Assembly (NCBI GenBank): GCA_035299305.1
Contig: DATGWV010000009.1
Coordinates: 1 to 12,879 of the forward strand
Length of the DNA: 12,879 bases
Source of the DNA: BJHL01 sp035299305
Lineage (GTDB): Bacteria; Planctomycetota; Phycisphaerae; Phycisphaerales; UBA1924
Direction of reading: 5' to 3'
The position numbers were made by a program, and so were the translations under genes. A model generated the notes under the pieces. That model was not told the DNA's origin. It was given only the letters and a program-made list of their open reading frames with translations, and made no database searches. Of this stretch, positions 1 to 6,418 are shown piece after piece. Within the stretch, counting starts at the first letter, position 1; each line of letters opens with the position of its first letter.

Positions 1-439
1 CTTGGGGCTTGTCCTTTTTCGCGCCGGCGAGTGAGCCTCCCGAGCCGGTCATGAGTTTGCTCTCAAAGAGCGAGCCTTCGTTGTCGAGGCCGGTTTTGCG
101 GCTGCTGGGGAGCATGCGCTGGCGGGCCATGAACTCTTCGACGATGGCGGCGTGCTGCACGAGGACCTGGGCGCGATTCTCGCCGAAGTCGCGATGGCCA
201 AGCTGCAGCAGATGGCGAATCTGCTCGGGCTCGGCGTACTTGGTAACGGCGACCAGGATGATGTCGCTTGCGCTGCGGCCGGCTTTCTTGGCGGCGGCGG
301 CGATGCGATCGCAGACGAGGGCGTAGCGCTCGTCGAGGGTCTCGGGGAGTTTGTCTTTGCCGGTGGACACCAGCACCTCCGCGGGAGTCTTGCTCCCGGA
401 CTTGGCACCTGCGCTTGATTGTGGCGTCGTCTTGCCCAT
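1..439 (-). CDS. YggS/PLPBP-family pyridoxal 5'-phosphate-binding protein, N-terminal part (cut by window edge)
   Basis: The frame is open from an ATG at 437-439 to the window edge, giving 146 visible residues. Residues 36-90 match the start of the YggS/PROSC (YBL036C) family: an amphipathic helix (YALVCDRIAAAAKKAGR), then the strand ILVAVTKY with the predicted PLP-Schiff-base lysine at K67, a helix, and the hallmark FGENRAQ at about 85-91. Family members are cytosolic, fold like the N-terminal barrel of alanine racemase and take part in PLP homeostasis; no catalysed reaction is established. Two things differ from the E. coli-type protein: about 35 extra low-complexity residues at the N terminus, and at least 40 residues after the FGEN motif (RQRMLPSSRKTGLDNEGSLF onward) before any W-H-x-I-G strand appears. 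AGGAGG lies four bases before the ATG, a close but strong ribosome site. The gene is unrelated to its neighbours and separated from them by a terminator at 512-559. Confidence 0.9.
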   Translation of the reverse strand, partial: MGKTTPQSSAGAKSGSKTPAEVLVSTGKDKLPETLDERYALVCDRIAAAAKKAGRSASDIILVAVTKYAEPEQIRHLLQLGHRDFGENRAQVLVQHAAIVEEFMARQRMLPSSRKTGLDNEGSLFESKLMTGSGGSLAGAKKDKPQ

Positions 440-441
440 GG

Positions 442-449
442 CTCCTCCT
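442..449 (-). promoter_or_regulatory. Ribosome binding site of the YggS-family gene
   Basis: On the minus strand this reads AGGAGGAG followed by CC and the ATG at 437-439. It fixes the start upstream of the conserved YggS core and so supports the N-terminal extension as translated sequence. Confidence 0.7.
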
Positions 450-511
450 GAGGCGTTTTGCCCGGACTCCGCCGGGCGGAAGAGTCTAGGGCGGAGCGGG
501 TCGGCGCGATG

Positions 512-559
512 AAAAAGCAGGTGCCAAGCCACGAAGGGGTGCGGCCTGACACCTGCTTT
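512..559 (-). terminator. Rho-independent terminator after the 989-residue repeat-protein gene
   Basis: Perfect 10-bp arms lie at 514-523 and 550-559. The stem continues inward to about 17 bp with two mismatches (520-530 against 543-553), leaving a 12-base loop. On the minus strand the stem is followed by five T residues (512-516). It sits 27 bases past the stop codon at 586-588 and separates that gene from the YggS-family gene. Confidence 0.8.
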
Positions 560-585
560 GATGGTGCGCGCGAATTGAGCGAGGG

Positions 586-777
586 TTACGGGCAGGTGCC
601 GCCGGCGAGGACGTTGAAGAAGTCGACGACGTCCTGGTCTTCGGGGAAGACGCCGTTGTTGTTGAAGTCGATGTCGTTGCAGAGGCTGCATGAGCCGCCC
701 GCGAGGACGTCGAAGAAGTCGACGACGTCCTGATCTTCGGGGAAGACGCCGTTCTGGTTGAAGTCGATGGTGTCGCA
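586..777 (-). repeat. Tandem dockerin-like tail, two units (32 and 31 codons)
   Basis: Unit 1 (682-777) starts CDTIDFNQNGVFPEDQDVVD and ends SCSL. Unit 2 (589-681) starts CNDIDF and ends GGTCP before the stop. Each unit has one acidic EF-hand-like loop D-F-N-x-N-G and a Cys at each end. This tail uses DVVDFF where most others have DVIDFF. Confidence 0.9.
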
Positions 778-3555
778 GAGCGTCGTGACGACTGTCAGGC
801 GGACGAGGCCCGCACCGTACGAGACATCGAACGTGACGCCCGGGGGGACGTCGTAGTTGATCGTGCCAAACGTTCCTTGGGCGGGGTTGAGCACGAAGGT
901 GTTGATGATGGTGTACTCATCGCCAACGGTCGGCACGAAGTCGGGGGCGAGGCTGACGTTGAGGATTGCACCGTTGAGTTGGAACTGACCGTTCACGTTC
1001 ACGCGATCGGTGTCGGCGGGCGTGCCGGGCCGGGCGTCCAACTCGATGTTGATCTGGGTGGTGGGGCTGAGAACCAGCGTGCCCGACAAGCTCAGTGTGC
1101 CGCCTTCGTCGCCGGGATCGCCGGGCGAGATGACGTGCGGGGCCAACGCGAGGTTGAGGTTTGCGCTCAACTGTCCCAGCCCGCTGATGGTGCCGCCTTG
1201 CCAGATCGCGCCTGCGAGTGAAGCGGTGGCGTCTTTGCGCACGCGGAAGGTGGCGCCTGGGTTTTGCACAGTCGTGAACGTGCCGGTGCGCGAGAACGAG
1301 CCTTCCTCCACGTCCCACAGCCCGTTGTTGATGCACGACATGCTGCCGATACTCGCGGCTCCTGGGCCGATCTTTCGGATGGTGCCGTTGTTGGTGACGC
1401 TGTTGGTGCTGGAGCCGGTGCGCGCCAAGTTGTGGCTACCAAAGGTCAGCGTGCCGTTGTTGGTGACGGCGACGGTGCTCAGCGAGGTTGCGAACCCGCC
1501 GGTATCTTCCAGCCAGTCGCCATTGTTGACGATCGAACCACTCGAAATGCCCTTGTTGACCGCGCTGGTGTTGCGCACGCGCGTCGTCGCGCCCCATGTC
1601 AGCGTGTTGCCACCCAGGTTTGTCGACGCGGTCAGGAAGGTCGTTTCGCCGGGTCCCATGTTGAGCGTCGTGTTGGCGAACAACGACATGCCGTTGATGA
1701 CGACGGTGCCGTTGTTGGTTCCTTCGATGTCACCTGATACCGGACAGCTCACCGTCAGCGTTCCGGTCGCGTCAACATTTGTTTCCGACGATGCGGACGC
1801 GGTGAAGCTGCCGCCGCTGAGCGTGAGCCCGCCCGCCTGGACGTTCAGTTCGCCGTTGTGTGTGACGGCGATGCCGGTGACTGCGCTGGCGATGGGCGTG
1901 GTCTTGTTCCATACGCCGTTGTTCACGAAGGTGTTGGCGCTGGAGCCAAAGCGCGCCCAGCTTTGTCCGGCCATTGTCCATGAGCCGTTGTTGGTGACGT
2001 TTGCCGTGCTGAGGCTGGTCAGGAAGCCGCCCGTGTCGTCGGTCCAGTCGCCGTTGTTGATGATGTTGACGCCTGACAGGCTGCGATTCGCGCCGCCGGT
2101 TGTCACCACGTCCGTCATCGCGCCCACCGTCACCGTCTGGCCGGAGCCAGACAAGCTGCCGCCGGTCCACTGCAGGGCGTTGCCGCTCATGTTCCAGGCT
2201 GTGTTGTCTGCGAGCGAGATGGTGTTGAGCAAGACAGTGCCGCTATTGGTCCCGGCGAGCGTTCCGGCGATGGAACTGCTGGCCAGCGACAACGTGCCAG
2301 CGGCTCCGACGTTGGTTGTGGAAGTTGGCGCGAACACATTGTTGTTGCTCGCGAGCGTCAGCGTGCCTGAGGGCACATGAATCAGTCCGTTGCTGGTCAG
2401 TGGAATGCTGTTGATGGTTGATGGGCCGGTGGTGCGAAGCGTGCCGTTGTTTGTATAGGTGTTGCCCGAACTTCCGAAACGCGCGAGCGTCTGTCCCACC
2501 AGTTCATGCGTGCCGTTGTTGGTCATGTTGACGGTGCTGTAGTTGGTCGCGAGTCCGCCTGTGTTCTCCACCATGACGCCGTTATTCACAATTGATGTGC
2601 TGCTGATCGAGCGCGTCGTCGGTCCCGTCACCTCCAGGGTTGCGCCCGGCGCGATGGTCAGCGTGTTGCTATTTGTGTTCCAGTTCCCGCCCGTCCACAA
2701 CACCGGATTCCCAGTCATGGCGATGGTGAAGTCAACGGTGTGGCTGGGCGTGACCAGGCTGATGCCGCCAGCGTTGGTTCCCGTCATCACGCCCGACAGG
2801 CGCGGCTCGGTGATGACTAGATTCGCGCCGGAGAGGATGGTCGTCGTCGAGCTTGGGGCGAAGCTGAGGTTCTGGGTGTTCTGAGCCAGTGTGAGCGTAC
2901 CGCCTTCCACGCGCAGCGTGCCCGCGTGGGCGATGCCGATGCTGGTGATCGTCGCCGTCGCCGGCCCGAGTTTGCGGAACGTGCCGGCGTTGTTGAACGT
3001 GTTCGTCGAACTGCCGACTCGCGCCCAGTTGTTGTTGGTGATTGTCCAGTCCGCTCCCGCGTCGTTGGCCAAGCCCGTGCTGCTGAGAAACGTGGTGAAG
3101 CCGCCCGTGTCCTCGCTCCACGCGCCGCCGTTGGAAATCGAGCCGACCATGTTGCGATTGCTGCTGCCCGTGACCTGCGTGGTGCCGCTTAGCGTCGTCG
3201 GCAGCGTCACCGTGAGGTTGCCGGCGGACCATGTGAGCGCGGTTGATGGATCGGTCAAGATGTTCTGCACGCTGGCGCCGGCGTTCATCGTCACGGTGGC
3301 CCCGCGAATGTCGGCGGTATCGGCCGGGCCGGGCGCGGCGAGGGCGGTGCCGCAACTGGTCTGTCCCCAGTTGTTGAAGGTTTGCGTACCACTGGGGACG
3401 CAGGGTGCGCCGGTGCAGTTACCCGTCCAGTTTGGCGTGGCGCACTGCTGGCTGAACACGAAGACCGCCGCGCCTGCGCTGGTGGCGTGTCCTGCTGCCA
3501 GGAGCAACGCCGCCACACCTCGCACCGTGTTCATCTGCTTCACGCGCATCGCCAT
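586..3555 (-). CDS. Secreted repeat protein, beta-helix/passenger-like, with two C-terminal GC-type dockerin units
   Basis: A 989-residue protein. The chosen ATG (3553-3555) is preceded by AAGGAG six bases upstream and begins a good signal peptide: basic n-region MAMRVK, hydrophobic VAALLLAAG, likely cleavage near residue 30 after AGAA. The open frame extends 92 codons further upstream, but that part looks like non-coding sequence. A short Cys-containing segment (38-68) is followed by four degenerate repeats of about 177 residues starting near 132, 313, 489 and 666. Each carries NNG...DTGG, an [LW]AR[FVT]GSS motif and GTLTL-type strands; the fourth is shortened. Residues about 797-925 (PGD..GTLSLSGTL, a TDRVNVNGQ-like segment, VGDEYTIINTF) resemble the end of autotransporter-type passengers, but there is no outer-membrane barrel. 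Two dockerin-like units follow (927-958, 959-989). Probably an extracellular or surface structural or adhesive protein; the role is inferred from architecture only. Confidence 0.9.
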   Translation of the reverse strand: MAMRVKQMNTVRGVAALLLAAGHATSAGAAVFVFSQQCATPNWTGNCTGAPCVPSGTQTFNNWGQTSCGTALAAPGPADTADIRGATVTMNAGASVQNILTDPSTALTWSAGNLTVTLPTTLSGTTQVTGSSNRNMVGSISNGGAWSEDTGGFTTFLSSTGLANDAGADWTITNNNWARVGSSTNTFNNAGTFRKLGPATATITSIGIAHAGTLRVEGGTLTLAQNTQNLSFAPSSTTTILSGANLVITEPRLSGVMTGTNAGGISLVTPSHTVDFTIAMTGNPVLWTGGNWNTNSNTLTIAPGATLEVTGPTTRSISSTSIVNNGVMVENTGGLATNYSTVNMTNNGTHELVGQTLARFGSSGNTYTNNGTLRTTGPSTINSIPLTSNGLIHVPSGTLTLASNNNVFAPTSTTNVGAAGTLSLASSSIAGTLAGTNSGTVLLNTISLADNTAWNMSGNALQWTGGSLSGSGQTVTVGAMTDVVTTGGANRSLSGVNIINNGDWTDDTGGFLTSLSTANVTNNGSWTMAGQSWARFGSSANTFVNNGVWNKTTPIASAVTGIAVTHNGELNVQAGGLTLSGGSFTASASSETNVDATGTLTVSCPVSGDIEGTNNGTVVINGMSLFANTTLNMGPGETTFLTASTNLGGNTLTWGATTRVRNTSAVNKGISSGSIVNNGDWLEDTGGFATSLSTVAVTNNGTLTFGSHNLARTGSSTNSVTNNGTIRKIGPGAASIGSMSCINNGLWDVEEGSFSRTGTFTTVQNPGATFRVRKDATASLAGAIWQGGTISGLGQLSANLNLALAPHVISPGDPGDEGGTLSLSGTLVLSPTTQINIELDARPGTPADTDRVNVNGQFQLNGAILNVSLAPDFVPTVGDEYTIINTFVLNPAQGTFGTINYDVPPGVTFDVSYGAGLVRLTVVTTLCDTIDFNQNGVFPEDQDVVDFFDVLAGGSCSLCNDIDFNNNGVFPEDQDVVDFFNVLAGGTCP
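1216..3162 (-). repeat. Four degenerate coding repeats of about 177 residues (roughly 530 bp)
   Basis: Protein repeats begin near residues 132, 313, 489 and 666 of the host gene. Aligned landmarks are [ST].[ST]I.NNG, DTGG, a TNNG strand, [LW]AR[FVT]GSS..N, a second NNGT strand and GTLTL. On the plus strand the complement of the AR-x-GSS motif recurs around 1410, 1940, 2480 and 3015. Periods are 181, 176 and 177 residues and the last repeat ends early. The repeats are diverged, so this is an old internal amplification rather than a recent tandem copy. Confidence 0.8.
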
Positions 3556-3561
3556 GTCCCT

Positions 3562-3567
3562 CTCCTT
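3562..3567 (-). promoter_or_regulatory. Ribosome binding site deciding the start of the 989-residue gene
   Basis: AAGGAG on the minus strand, six bases before the ATG at 3553-3555. It selects this start, with its signal peptide, over an in-frame start 92 codons upstream. Confidence 0.75.
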
Positions 3568-3836
3568 GTGTTTGCAATTGACCAAGAACGTCCCCGCACC
3601 AGTGCTTCGCCGCTGCGCACGAACGCGCGGCGAACTGAGATGCGGACCATTGTGCCAAGATCTAGTTGTTTGTGGACGATGGACTGACACAAACTGGCAA
3701 GATTCTCCGTCGCGCTGCCCCATAACCGGCCGGGTGGAGGAGATTTCGCGGAGAAAGGAGGTTGCACACAGCGGGCGCAGAGATGAGATAGGGGGTACAT
3801 GGCTCGCGGGCCAAATGGCCAGATTGCGCAATGAAG

Positions 3837-3867
3837 ACAGACGCGCGGGAGTTCCCGGCGCGCCTGT
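3837..3867 (-). terminator. Imperfect terminator-like hairpin after the gene ending at 3914
   Basis: The arms are 3837-3849 and 3854-3867, very GC-rich, with one A-C mismatch, one bulged G and an AGTT loop. On the minus strand no real T-run follows (the next bases are CTTCATTG), so factor-independent termination would be weak. It is clearly related to the hairpin at 5046-5076, sharing the flanks ATGAAGACAG and CCTGTTCA. Confidence 0.45.
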
Positions 3868-3913
3868 TCATTCGCTCTTCTGTGGACACATGGACAGGTG
3901 GCGATGTCGCCAC

Positions 3914-4105
3914 TTACGGACACACCCCGCCCGCCAGCACTTTGAAGAAGTCGATCACATCTTGGTCTTCGGGGAAGACACCGTTGTTGTTGAAGTCGAC
4001 GTCATTGCAACCCCCACACGCGCCGCCCGCAAGGACATCGAAGAAATCGATCACGTCCGCGTCTTCAGGAAAGACGCCGTTGTTGTTGAAATCGATGCCA
4101 TCACA
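3914..4105 (-). repeat. Tandem dockerin-like tail, two units
   Basis: Unit 1 (4010-4105) starts CDGIDFNNNGVFPEDADV and ends GGACGG. Unit 2 (3917-4009) starts CNDVDFNNNGVFPEDQDV and ends GGVCP. At the DNA level it is the most diverged of the six tails. Confidence 0.9.
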
Positions 4106-4894
4106 CCCGCTGCCCGGGGCCGTGTACCCCAGCACACTGGTGATGCTATATCCCGGCGGCAGGTTCCACACAATCGTCGAGTCGACGTCCGCGCCGCCGC
4201 CCCCCAGGTCGTGTCCAAACGCGACATCAAAGGGCGTGCCCACGATGCGTGTGAAGGGTGTCGTCAGCGTTTCGTTGATCGCCAGCGTCACCGGCGCGGG
4301 GCCGTGGTTTGCAAAGGCAATGGACCGCTGCCGCAAACCGCCCGCCACGGGGTTCACGCGAAATTGCTCGATCGCGGCGTTGGGGTCCCACGTGCCAATT
4401 TCCAGACTTATGGAGCTGCCGCCCACGGCCGCGGTCGCGGTCGATATCGGCACGCGCAGTTCGCCCGCGGTGGTCATCGTCACACTGATATTCACGCTCT
4501 GACCCGCGCTGCCCGCAGGCCCCGCGATGGTGTACGTGTCCACAAAGCTGTTGCGCAGAAAGATGTTGTCGATGAAGTTGCGCGTGTAGCGAGCCCGTAG
4601 GCTCGTCGCCGTCGACGCCGCCTCGGCGGTGATGAACTGCCCCTGCGCCAGCCGAACCGGATCCATCACGTAATTGGGACTGGGTGACGGCATGGTTGCG
4701 ACAAAGCCGATCCTGTCTTCATTCCCGCCGCCCGCCGAGATGCTGTTGGCCGACAACTCAATCCATTGCCGCGTGCCCGGCGGCATGCCGTTCTGGCCAC
4801 ATGCGGCCGCGGCCGCCACCCCCAGCGCAGCGAGCACGCCCACACCACGCGTGCCCCTGTCGAGCCTCGCGACGACATCATGCACCGTCTTCAT
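3914..4894 (-). CDS. Secreted protein of unknown function with two C-terminal GC-type dockerin units
   Basis: A 326-residue protein. The start MKTVHDVVARLDRGTRG gives a basic n-region followed by the hydrophobic stretch VGVLAALGVAAAAA, so export is expected, with cleavage around residues 30-32. A Cys at 32 after AAAA is only a poor lipobox. No Shine-Dalgarno sequence is visible before the ATG (4892-4894); upstream is only G/C-rich. The body (about 33-260) is rich in small and beta-forming residues (SVNISVTMTTAGELRVPIST, SSISLEIGTWDP, APVTLAINETLTTPF) and suggests one or two beta-sandwich domains. I do not recognise a family. The tail has two units (264-295, 296-326), the first with EDADV instead of EDQDV. 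Codon choice in the tail is more C-rich at third positions than in neighbouring tails (for example gatcac against gatgac), so this copy has drifted with its own gene. Confidence 0.88.
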   Translation of the reverse strand: MKTVHDVVARLDRGTRGVGVLAALGVAAAAACGQNGMPPGTRQWIELSANSISAGGGNEDRIGFVATMPSPSPNYVMDPVRLAQGQFITAEAASTATSLRARYTRNFIDNIFLRNSFVDTYTIAGPAGSAGQSVNISVTMTTAGELRVPISTATAAVGGSSISLEIGTWDPNAAIEQFRVNPVAGGLRQRSIAFANHGPAPVTLAINETLTTPFTRIVGTPFDVAFGHDLGGGGADVDSTIVWNLPPGYSITSVLGYTAPGSGCDGIDFNNNGVFPEDADVIDFFDVLAGGACGGCNDVDFNNNGVFPEDQDVIDFFKVLAGGVCP

Positions 4895-5005
4895 GCCAGC
4901 GACTAGCGCGGCCCCGCCCCGCCGCCGGACACCACTTCACACATTCTTTCTGCACGCGCGAAGAGAGGAGTTCACCGCGAAGGACGCGGAGGGCGGGGCA
5001 TGAGC

Positions 5006-5124
5006 AAATGGCCAAATTGTCAAATGGCCAAATGGCTAAATGAAGACAGGCGCGCGGGTGGTTGCCGCGCGCCTGTTCAGTTGTCTTTGTTTGGCCATTT
5101 GGAAATTTGGCTATTTGGCCATTT
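5006..5124. repeat. Long imperfect inverted repeat built from CCAAATGG motifs
   Basis: Outer arms 5006-5047 and 5083-5124 are 42 bases each and match at about 35 of 42 positions as reverse complements. They consist of repeated AAATGGCC/CCAAAT words. An inner GC-rich 12-bp stem (5046-5057 with 5065-5076) lies between them. The right arm ends inside the TAA stop (5123-5125) of the 322-residue gene, so the whole element forms its 3' flank. A shorter relative lies at about 3810-3870. Confidence 0.8.
5046..5076 (-). terminator. Probable terminator hairpin after the gene ending at 5123
   Basis: Perfect 12-bp GC-rich arms 5046-5057 and 5065-5076 with a 7-base loop. On the minus strand the stem is followed by CTTCATTTAGCC, which has only a short T-run. 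The very stable stem, together with the surrounding long inverted repeat, may act as a terminator or protect the 3' end of the transcript. Confidence 0.55.
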
Positions 5125-5314
5125 ACGGACACGCCCCGCCCGCGAGGACGTTGAAGAAGTCGATGACGTCTTGATCTTCGGGGAAGACGCCGTTGTTGTT
5201 GAAGTCGATGTCGTTGCATTGCGGGCAGTCGGCGCCTGCAAGCACGTTGAAGAAGTCGATGACATCCGCGTCTTCGGGGAAGACATCGTTGTTATTGAAA
5301 TCGATGTCGTCGCA
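5123..5314 (-). repeat. Tandem dockerin-like tail, two units
   Basis: Unit 1 (5219-5314) starts CDDIDFNNNDVFPEDADV and ends ADCPQ. Unit 2 (5126-5218) starts CNDIDFNNNGVFPEDQDV and ends GGACP. Confidence 0.9.
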
Positions 5315-6091
5315 GGCGATGGTGGGGGCGGCAGTGGTGAAGCGCAGGCGCGTGGTGTAGCGGAATTCGACGGTGCCGGATTGTGCGGGCGTTGGTGTGG
5401 AGAGATCGGCCTGCGTGTAGATCCACGTGACGAAGTAGGAGGTGCCGGGTTGCAGGGTGTTGGCGGGCAGAACGCGCGAGGTGAGCGTGGCGCTCGCGCC
5501 GCTGTTTTGAGCGGAGTAGATGATCGCGCCGGGCAGGCCGCTGGGTTGCACGGTGCTGATGTAGAAGCCGCCAGTGGTTTGTTCTGAGGCGGGGACGGGG
5601 AAGAACGATGACACGAGCGCGATGGTGAAGGGCTGCGTGGCGTCCATGTTCTGCAGGCCGGTATAGGTTGCGGCGGAGAAGCGCGGGAAGGAGTTGGGCC
5701 AGAGGCCGCTTGGGAAGTTCTGGTTGAGGGTGGCGGATTGAGCGCCCAGTGTGCCGCCTGACCAGTTGAAGGAGTAGGAGCCGCTTGGGAACGTATCGAG
5801 CAGATCCGCTTGCGACGAGTAGGGGCCGGAGAAGTTGGACCAGACGGGCCCGCCGAAGGAGTTGAGCGTGACGTAATCGTCGGGGGGCGTGGTGACTTCA
5901 ATCTCGACGATTTCAGCGGTGTTCTGCGCGATGAGCACGAAGAAGACGGTGCTGCCAAGACCTTGGTAGGCGTTGGGTGCAGTTTGCTGGTAGTCGGTGG
6001 CGTGGACCATCTGAATGTTGGTGACGGCCGCGTGAGCAGCGACGGACACCGCGATGGCAGACAGCACGCCGAGAGCACAGGATGCACGCAT
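5123..6091 (-). CDS. Secreted protein of unknown function with two C-terminal GC-type dockerin units
   Basis: A 322-residue protein starting at the ATG 6089-6091, chosen because GGAGG (6098-6102) lies six bases upstream and the resulting N terminus is a clean signal peptide: MRASCALGVLSAIAVSVAAHA with cleavage after AHA near residue 21. A GTG 16 codons upstream is less likely. The body (22-259) is rich in aromatic and Ser/Thr residues. It begins AVTNIQMVHATDYQQ, contains VFFVLIAQNTAEIVEIEV and FGGPVWSNFSGPY, and ends in a strand-rich segment (SYFVTWIYTQADL, TVEFRYTTRLRFT) that looks like a beta-sandwich. I do not recognise the family. The tail units are 260-291 and 292-322; the first carries EDADV and FNNNDV. 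A terminator upstream (6152-6193) means it has its own promoter, which I could not identify. Confidence 0.88.
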   Translation of the reverse strand: MRASCALGVLSAIAVSVAAHAAVTNIQMVHATDYQQTAPNAYQGLGSTVFFVLIAQNTAEIVEIEVTTPPDDYVTLNSFGGPVWSNFSGPYSSQADLLDTFPSGSYSFNWSGGTLGAQSATLNQNFPSGLWPNSFPRFSAATYTGLQNMDATQPFTIALVSSFFPVPASEQTTGGFYISTVQPSGLPGAIIYSAQNSGASATLTSRVLPANTLQPGTSYFVTWIYTQADLSTPTPAQSGTVEFRYTTRLRFTTAAPTIACDDIDFNNNDVFPEDADVIDFFNVLAGADCPQCNDIDFNNNGVFPEDQDVIDFFNVLAGGACP

Positions 6092-6097
6092 GAGAGA

Positions 6098-6102
6098 CCT
6101 CC
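6098..6102 (-). promoter_or_regulatory. Ribosome binding site deciding the start of the 322-residue gene
   Basis: GGAGG on the minus strand, six bases (TCTCTC) before the ATG at 6089-6091. It rules in the downstream start with the signal peptide at its very N terminus. Confidence 0.75.
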
Positions 6103-6151
6103 GGTGTGTTGTAGCGGCAAAGCGCGCGAGGTTTGACACAAAGATGCAAGG

Positions 6152-6193
6152 AAAAACAACGCGGCAAGCCGGAGTAGGGGGCTTGCCGCGTTG
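6152..6193 (-). terminator. Strong rho-independent terminator after the gene ending at 6227
   Basis: Perfect 14-bp arms 6157-6170 and 6180-6193 with a 9-base loop, followed on the minus strand by five T residues (6152-6156). It lies 33 bases past the stop at 6227-6229 and closes the transcription unit of the two propeller genes. Confidence 0.9.
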
Positions 6194-6226
6194 ATTCAGA
6201 CGAAGGGGTGAGCCTGACGCGCGGTG

Positions 6227-6418
6227 TTACGGGCACGTGCCGCCGGCGAGGACGTTGAAGAAGTCGATGACGTCTTGGTCTTCGGGGAAGACGGAGTTGT
6301 TGTTGAAGTCGATGTCGTTGCACTCGGGGCAGTCGGCGCCGGCGAGGACGTTGAAGAAGTCGATGACGTCTTGGTCTTCGGGGAAGACAGTGTTGTTGTT
6401 GAAATCGATGTCATCGCA
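6227..6418 (-). repeat. Tandem dockerin-like tail, two units with a 51-base exact direct repeat
   Basis: Unit 1 (6323-6418) starts CDDIDFNNNTVFPEDQDV and ends ADCPE. Unit 2 (6230-6322) starts CNDIDFNNNSVFPEDQDV and ends GGTCP. Bases 6242-6292 recur exactly at 6338-6388, 96 bases away. The whole 192-base tail differs from the tail at 8686-8877 at seven positions by eye. Confidence 0.92.

Larger units (their letters stand above)
3556..3913 (-). other. Intergenic region between the genes starting at 3555 and ending at 3914
   Basis: There are 358 bases with no convincing gene. The region holds an imperfect hairpin (3837-3867), a short copy of the CCAAATGGCC/ATGAAGACAG sequence also found near 5006-5050, and a degenerate run with gcggagaaagg and gggcgcagag (about 3745-3785). 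The promoter of the 989-residue gene should lie here, but I see no good -35/-10 pair. Short open frames across it look like translated non-coding repeat. Confidence 0.6.

Noticed and set aside
49..552. 167-codon minus frame at the window's left end
   Set aside because: Out of frame with the YggS-family reading (start 439), Ser/Pro/Arg-rich and running back through the terminator at 512-559.
1010..2380. 456-codon plus-strand open frame opposite the 989-residue repeat protein
   Set aside because: Antisense shadow of the repeats; Pro/Val/Leu-rich, without a ribosome site or a recognisable domain.
3640..3660. TGGCAC on the minus strand as a possible sigma-54 -24 element for the 989-residue gene
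   Set aside because: No TTGC-like -12 element follows at the required spacing.
3556..3831. 92-codon N-terminal extension of the 989-residue protein
   Set aside because: It would precede the signal peptide, lies over degenerate intergenic repeats and lacks a ribosome site; AAGGAG at 3562-3567 supports the later ATG.
2891..4600. 569-codon plus-strand open frame spanning two minus-strand genes and the intergenic region
   Set aside because: It crosses a gene boundary, a hairpin and two dockerin tails on the other strand; no domain is recognisable.
4790..4805. Cys at residue 32 of the 326-residue protein as a lipobox
   Set aside because: The preceding residues are AAAA with no Leu or Val at -3, so ordinary signal peptidase cleavage is likelier; not excluded.
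6227..6418. Regularly spaced repeats that might be a CRISPR array
   Set aside because: The period is 96 bases, in frame and protein-coding, with only two units per locus and no spacers of variable sequence.
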